From Mesorhizobium loti (GTDB lineage Bacteria; Pseudomonadota; Alphaproteobacteria; Rhizobiales; Rhizobiaceae), in the NCBI RefSeq assembly GCF_002858745.1, contig NZ_PJRO01000008.1:186001-250000 (forward strand): a DNA stretch of 64,000 nucleotides, in the 5' to 3' direction. The notes under the pieces were generated by a model. That model made no database searches, was not told the DNA's origin, and saw nothing but the letters and a program-made list of their open reading frames with translations. Position 1 is the first letter of the stretch; each line of letters begins with the position of its first letter. Shown here one piece after another: positions 59,640-64,000 of this stretch. The position numbers were made by a program, and so were the translations under genes.

Positions 59640-60962
59640 ATGAGCCGGGATGATCCTTTCGGACTGTCGGAGGATCGCGAACGCACCCGTATCAAATTGA
59701 CGGGTGCGACGCCTCGGCCGATGGCGCCTCTGGCGTCAGGAGTATCGGTAAAGCGGGCACGTGCCCATCCCAACACGTTGATCAACACCTTCGCACCGCT
59801 GCTTGAATTCGCGCCGGAGCTTGAAAGCGCGCTGGCGCCAGAGAACCCCGAAGTGATGCGCACGCGTCTGCTCGACGAGCTGGTACGGGCGCGCGATGCG
59901 GCGGTGGCGGCAGGCTCCTCGCTGGAGCGTGCCGACCAGGCCGCCTGGTCAGTGGCGGCCTTGCTTGATGACCTCGCACTCAACACGCCCTGGGGCGGCA
60001 CCAGCGCGTGGCCACGCCAGCCGCTGGTGGTCATGCTGCGCGGCGACGTCGATGCCGGCACCCAGTTCTTCTCGCGCCTCGACGAACTCGAGCGGCACCC
60101 CAACCGCGACCGTGACATGCTGGAGCTGCAATATTACTGCCTGGCACTTGGCTTCCGCGGCAAGTATCGCGTGCCTGGTCGCGCTGGCGACCGCTCGCTC
60201 AATGCGGTTCGCGTGGCGGCGGCACGCTTCCTGCGCAACGCCGACGCCGAAGACGCGGCGCTGTCGCCAAACTGGAAGGGCGTGCTCGCTTCCGACGAGC
60301 CGCAGCGCTTCATCGTTCCGATCTGGGTGATGGTGGTGGCGGCAGCGGTCATTGCCGCCGCTACATATATCGGCCTTTCCATGGCGCTGAGCAGCCAGGC
60401 GGTCGAACTTTCGGCCCTGGTTCGCGCATTGCCGCCGCCCTCGCGCGGCGATGTCACTCGCCCCGCTCCGAAAGTCGGCGTGCCCGAACCGCCAGAGCCG
60501 GTCGATTTCGCCTTGCTGCCGGAATTCAAGGCCGAGGCGCCAGATACCCTCAAGGGAGCGTTGAGCGGCACGGAGAGCGTGTCGCTGGCCAAGCTGGTCA
60601 TCCAGTCTACCAACCCTGAGCTGTTCCAGTCTTCCCGGCCAACGCTTACACAAGGTTACGAACCCCTGGTGGCATCGATCGCCAAGGTGATCCTGGCCAA
60701 CCAGGAGCTGATCGGAAGCATCACCGTCGTCGGTCACACCGACAATGTGCGCCTGCAAAAATCCAACCCGCTTTCCTCGAACCAACGGCTGTCGGAAGCG
60801 CGCGCCAGGACCATAGCCAACCTCCTGGTACAGGCCGGCGTTCCACAGGAGCGCGTCCATTCGGAAGGCCGCGCCGAGTCTGATCCGGTGGCTGATAATT
60901 CAACGCGCGAGGGCCGCGCACTCAACCGGCGTGTGGAAGTTCTGGTCGAGAAGAGGCTCTGA
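59640..60962 (+). CDS. tssL: T6SS membrane protein TssL with C-terminal OmpA domain
   Basis: 440 residues: cytoplasmic DotU domain (NTLINTFAPLLEFAPELESAL, LVRARDAAVAAGSSLERADQAAWSVAALLDD, FFSRLDELERHPNRDRDMLELQYYCLALGFRGKYR), one membrane segment near residues 222-246 (IWVMVVAAAVIAAATYIGL), and a periplasmic OmpA/MotB peptidoglycan-binding domain (ITVVGHTDNVRLQKSNPLSSNQRLSEARARTIANLL and SEGRAESDPVADNSTREGRALNRRVEVLV). This is the extended class that anchors the membrane complex to the cell wall. The stop shares bases with the tssM start (TGATG). Confidence 0.95.
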   Translation: MSRDDPFGLSEDRERTRIKLTGATPRPMAPLASGVSVKRARAHPNTLINTFAPLLEFAPELESALAPENPEVMRTRLLDELVRARDAAVAAGSSLERADQAAWSVAALLDDLALNTPWGGTSAWPRQPLVVMLRGDVDAGTQFFSRLDELERHPNRDRDMLELQYYCLALGFRGKYRVPGRAGDRSLNAVRVAAARFLRNADAEDAALSPNWKGVLASDEPQRFIVPIWVMVVAAAVIAAATYIGLSMALSSQAVELSALVRALPPPSRGDVTRPAPKVGVPEPPEPVDFALLPEFKAEAPDTLKGALSGTESVSLAKLVIQSTNPELFQSSRPTLTQGYEPLVASIAKVILANQELIGSITVVGHTDNVRLQKSNPLSSNQRLSEARARTIANLLVQAGVPQERVHSEGRAESDPVADNSTREGRALNRRVEVLVEKRL

Positions 60963-63900
60963 TGTTCATCCTGCGCTTCCTCTGGGCCGTTCTGACCTCG
61001 CGCATCCTCTGGACGCTGATTGGCATCGGGCTGCTTTCGCTGCTTATCTGGGTGTTTGGCCCGATCATCCAGGTCGGCCCCTACGCGCCATTCGATTCCG
61101 ACAATGTGCGCATCGCCATCATCGCGGGGCTGATTATCCTGTGGCTGATCTGGCTGATCATCGCCCAGCGCCGCGCGATCCGCGCCAACCGCATGTTTGT
61201 CGCCGAGATTGCTGCGCCCGTGGAGGCTAAACAGCTTACCCCCGGCGAAGAGAGTGTCGCCGCCGTCGGCGCCAAATTCGGCGAGGTGATGGCGGAGTTG
61301 AAGCGTCGCAAGCTTGGCGGTCGCAAATTCCTGCGCGAGATGCCGTGGTATGTCATCGTCGGGCCGCCGGCCACTGGCAAGACGACGGCGCTGCGCCAAT
61401 CGGGCCTCAATTTTCCGATCGACCTTACCGACGACCTGCAGGGCGTCGGTGGCACGCGCAACTGCGACTGGTTCTTTTCGGAGAACGCAGTCCTGATCGA
61501 CACGGCCGGCCGCTACGTCCAGCAGGAAAGCCAGCCGGATGTCGATGCGACCGAATGGCTGGGCTTCCTCGATCTGCTCAAGAAGCATCGAGGCCGGAGG
61601 GCGCTGAACGGCGTGATCGTCGCTCTGTCGATCGACGCGCTCTCGGAAGGCGACGAAGCCATCAAGGCGCATGGCCGCAAGATCCGTCGCAGGCTGGCGG
61701 AGCTGAACGACCGGCTCGAAATCCGCCTGCCAGTATACCTGATGCTGACCAAGGCCGACCTGATCAAGGGGTTCGAGGCATTCTTCGGTGGCCTGTCGAC
61801 GTCGGCGCGCGAGCAGGTATGGGGAACGACCTTTCCGCTCGATGCACGCATCGACGCCAAGACCATCGAAAAAGAACTCGCCACGCTTGCCACAGAACTG
61901 GAGCGGCGGCTGGTGCCGCGCCTGGAAGACGAGGACAAGCTTGGCTCGCGCGCCGAGATCTTCCGTTTCCCGGCCCAGCTTGCGAGCCTTTCCGAGCCGA
62001 TCCAGGTGCTGATCGAGGCAATGTTCGGCGAGAGCCGCTATGAAGAGGCAGCCTGGCTGCGTGGCCTCTACCTGACGTCGGCAACCCAGGAAGGCGCGCC
62101 CATCGACCGACTGACCGCGGCACTTTCCTCCTCCTTCGGGCTGCCGCCGCGCCGTGCGATGCTTGCGCAGCGTGTCGACAAGCGCAGCTTCTTCCTGCGG
62201 AACCTTTTGACTGAAGTCATCTTCAAGGAAGCTGGCTTGGGCACTTTCGATCCGCTCGCACAGCGCCGCCGCGCCTGGATCTGGCGCGGGGCGGCTGCCG
62301 CCTGCGTGCTTGCCGCCCTGCTCGCCATCGGGTTGTTCACCTGGTCCTATCTCGACAATCGCAATGCCATCACCGCCCAGGCCGGCCAATTCGAGGCGCT
62401 GCAGGCGCCGCTCACGGAAGTCGCAGCCACACCGGCCTCGGTGGAGCAGCCGACGATGGATGGAGCGCTGGCCGCGATGGGCGCGGTGGCGACGGCCCGC
62501 ACCATGCCGCCTGATGCCATCCACAACCTTGTCGGGCCGACCGCTTCGGCCGAACTCCTGCGCGCGCAGACGGACACTTACGACCACACGCTGCGCAACG
62601 TGCTGGAGCCGCGTATGGTGGCGCTGCTGGAGGCCACAATGTGGCGGCAGATCCGTGATCCTGATTTCATGCTCGGCGCACTCAAGACCTATCGCATGGT
62701 GACGGGCCTGTCGCAGATGGACCCCGACTTCGTGCAGAGCTGGTGGGTGAACAGTCTGCCGGAATTTGCGCCCGCACCACCCTTCCCCACCGCCGACTCC
62801 GAGGAGCATCAGCTCGCCGCGATCCGGAGGCTGACGGTCGATGACAGCTACATTGCCCCGGACAACGAGTTGCTCGCCGAGGCACTGAAGACGGTGTGCA
62901 CGATTTCGCTGCCGGAGCGCGCTTACAGGCAGTTGTTGGCCGACCCTGAAGTGGCCGCCGTCAAGGAATGGGTCCCGGCCAACTTTGCAGGCCCCAACGG
63001 CGCAAAGGTGTTCGCGCGCCGCTCCGACAAGACGCTGCGTGTCGGCGTTCCCGGCGCCTATACCTATGCCGGTTTCCACGATGCCATCCTCGATCGGGTC
63101 GAGGATGTGGCAGTGCAGGCGGCGCTCGACCGTGCGGTCTTCGCCGGCGGCTGCTCGGAAAACTCGGAGACCTCGGTCTCGGCTTTGTCGGAAGACATAC
63201 TCAAGCTCTACTACGACGACTACATCTCGCAGTGGGACAGCTTCCTGCGCGATATGCGGCTGGCGCCGCTGAGAGACCTCAATGTCGCCAGCGAAAACCT
63301 CAAGGACCTTTCGAGCGCCGATTCTGCGCTGAAGCGCCTGCTCACGGCGACGGTCCAGGAAACCGACCTGACCCGCTCCGACGACGCACCGGCCGACAAC
63401 AAGAACGGCGCCGCCGCAAAGACCGGCTCGAAGCTGTTGAGCAAACTTGGCAAGCTTGGCAAGGTCGTGAAGACAGGGGCCAAACTCCTGCCGCGCGCGG
63501 GCTCCGCCAACCAGGTCGACATGACCGGCAGCCTGGTGGCCGATCATTTCAAGCCGCTGAAGGGCACAATCGCCGAGGTCGACGGCCAGCCGCCGGCGCT
63601 CGACGCTGCCGTCGTGGCGCTGACGGCACTGTCCAACGTGCTGCAGACGGTGACCGCCAATCCCGACCCGCAGGACGCCATCAAGAAGCAGGGCGGCCTC
63701 GCCGAACTGACCGGAGCGGTGGCCCGACAGGCGCAGATCCTGCCCTCTCCGATCAACGACTGGCTTGGCGGAATCGCCGGCGACACCAGCAGCCTGTCGC
63801 AGAAAGCTGTCACCAACGAGCTCAACGCCATCTGGCGCGCCGACATCCTGCCCTTCTGCCAGGCGGCGCTCAACAACCGTTACCCCTTCAGCCCGGAAAG

Positions 63901-64000
63901 CGCGGTGGACGTCAATGTGCGCGATTTCCAGCGCCTTTTCGGCCCAACCGGCATGATCGATGCCTTCATCAACGATCACCTGATCAACTATGTCGACACC
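60962..64000 (+). CDS. tssM: T6SS inner-membrane protein TssM, 3' end outside the window
   Basis: 1013 residues are visible from the ATG at 60962 with no stop before the window edge; TssM is normally about 1150-1250 residues, so most of it is here. Two membrane segments at the start (FLWAVLTSRILWTLIG and IAIIAGLIILWLIWLII), then a cytoplasmic GTPase-like domain with Walker A VGPPATGKTT near residue 132 and the LIDTAGRYVQQES motif, then a third membrane segment near residue 445 (AAACVLAALLAIGLFTWSYL). The large periplasmic part reaches the IcmF-C region (YPFSPESAVDVNVRDFQRLFGP). It spans the envelope between TssL and TssJ. Confidence 0.95.
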   Translation, partial: MFILRFLWAVLTSRILWTLIGIGLLSLLIWVFGPIIQVGPYAPFDSDNVRIAIIAGLIILWLIWLIIAQRRAIRANRMFVAEIAAPVEAKQLTPGEESVAAVGAKFGEVMAELKRRKLGGRKFLREMPWYVIVGPPATGKTTALRQSGLNFPIDLTDDLQGVGGTRNCDWFFSENAVLIDTAGRYVQQESQPDVDATEWLGFLDLLKKHRGRRALNGVIVALSIDALSEGDEAIKAHGRKIRRRLAELNDRLEIRLPVYLMLTKADLIKGFEAFFGGLSTSAREQVWGTTFPLDARIDAKTIEKELATLATELERRLVPRLEDEDKLGSRAEIFRFPAQLASLSEPIQVLIEAMFGESRYEEAAWLRGLYLTSATQEGAPIDRLTAALSSSFGLPPRRAMLAQRVDKRSFFLRNLLTEVIFKEAGLGTFDPLAQRRRAWIWRGAAAACVLAALLAIGLFTWSYLDNRNAITAQAGQFEALQAPLTEVAATPASVEQPTMDGALAAMGAVATARTMPPDAIHNLVGPTASAELLRAQTDTYDHTLRNVLEPRMVALLEATMWRQIRDPDFMLGALKTYRMVTGLSQMDPDFVQSWWVNSLPEFAPAPPFPTADSEEHQLAAIRRLTVDDSYIAPDNELLAEALKTVCTISLPERAYRQLLADPEVAAVKEWVPANFAGPNGAKVFARRSDKTLRVGVPGAYTYAGFHDAILDRVEDVAVQAALDRAVFAGGCSENSETSVSALSEDILKLYYDDYISQWDSFLRDMRLAPLRDLNVASENLKDLSSADSALKRLLTATVQETDLTRSDDAPADNKNGAAAKTGSKLLSKLGKLGKVVKTGAKLLPRAGSANQVDMTGSLVADHFKPLKGTIAEVDGQPPALDAAVVALTALSNVLQTVTANPDPQDAIKKQGGLAELTGAVARQAQILPSPINDWLGGIAGDTSSLSQKAVTNELNAIWRADILPFCQAALNNRYPFSPESAVDVNVRDFQRLFGPTGMIDAFINDHLINYVDT

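Noticed and set aside
60734..63979. 1081-codon open frame on the minus strand
   Set aside because: It lies antisense to tssL/tssM, which have unmistakable protein motifs. Its translation is rich in Arg, His and Gln with no domain; it is a GC-rich shadow frame.
1..64000. CRISPR arrays, tRNA/rRNA genes, insertion sequences, integrase or phage genes
   Set aside because: I saw no regularly spaced repeats, no cloverleaf-like sequence and no transposase or integrase-like protein on either strand. Small RNAs cannot be excluded by reading alone.

Overview
The window is high-GC, densely packed DNA, most likely from an alphaproteobacterium of the Rhizobiales (Mesorhizobium or a close relative). The grounds are an AapJQMP-type amino-acid ABC transporter, a second tail-less FtsZ as in rhizobia, a RIME-like intergenic palindrome near 2.1 kb, many stacked ABC/AraC/GntR/Lrp uptake-and-catabolism modules, and a type VI secretion locus. 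I see no rRNA, tRNA, insertion sequence, phage or CRISPR array.

Layout. (1) 1-3.3 kb: start of a peptide-type ABC transporter (permease cut by the window edge, solute-binding protein) and an AraC regulator. (2) 3.6-7.9 kb: an ECF sigma/anti-sigma pair with its likely regulon, a small exported protein and an MBL hydrolase-TPR-DoxX operon. Three copies of a GGGAATAA-N15-GGTCTT promoter lie upstream of sigma, small gene and MBL operon. (3) 7.9-13.5 kb: a sulfatase co-transcribed with a TauABC/SsuABC-like transporter, facing a MarR regulator. (4) 13.6-26.5 kb: an eleven-gene catabolic run on the minus strand plus a divergent GntR regulator. It holds a gentisate-dioxygenase-like bicupin, FAH hydrolase, nitrilase-family amidohydrolase, flavin reductase, NicX-like dioxygenase, acyl-CoA-dehydrogenase-fold flavoenzyme, SRPBCC-alpha/beta-hydrolase fusion, TetR, glutamine-synthetase-like ligase, a flavin reductase fused to a LysR effector domain, and an APC permease. 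The same palindrome, ATTTTCGAAAAT, sits upstream of both halves. I infer a pathway for a nitrogen-containing aromatic or N-heterocycle; its substrate is unknown. (5) 26.7-41.1 kb: an arginine/citrulline-type amino-acid module: two Lrp regulators, an AstE-like deacylase, MFS, AapJQMP, a DDAH/arginine-deiminase-fold hydrolase, two polysaccharide-deacetylase-fold proteins, a dihydrodipicolinate-synthase-fold protein lacking its catalytic Lys and Tyr, CtlX and ornithine cyclodeaminase. (6) 41.2-44.3 kb: PhzS-like FAD monooxygenase, EamA exporter, methyltransferase. (7) 44.6-64 kb: short ftsZ2, then a T6SS locus: tssH on the minus strand, and tssA-B-C-hcp-E-F-G-fha-J-K-L-M on the plus strand. TssM runs off the window.

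Working together: the sigma cassette looks like a stress response with periplasmic or membrane effectors. The sulfatase cluster would import and desulfate sulfate esters. The Aap-DDAH-CtlX-OCD genes would take a guanidino amino acid through citrulline and ornithine to proline. The most novel material is the 13.6-26.5 kb catabolic cluster, above all the reductase with a built-in LysR ligand-binding domain, and the dihydrodipicolinate-synthase relative without its Schiff-base lysine.
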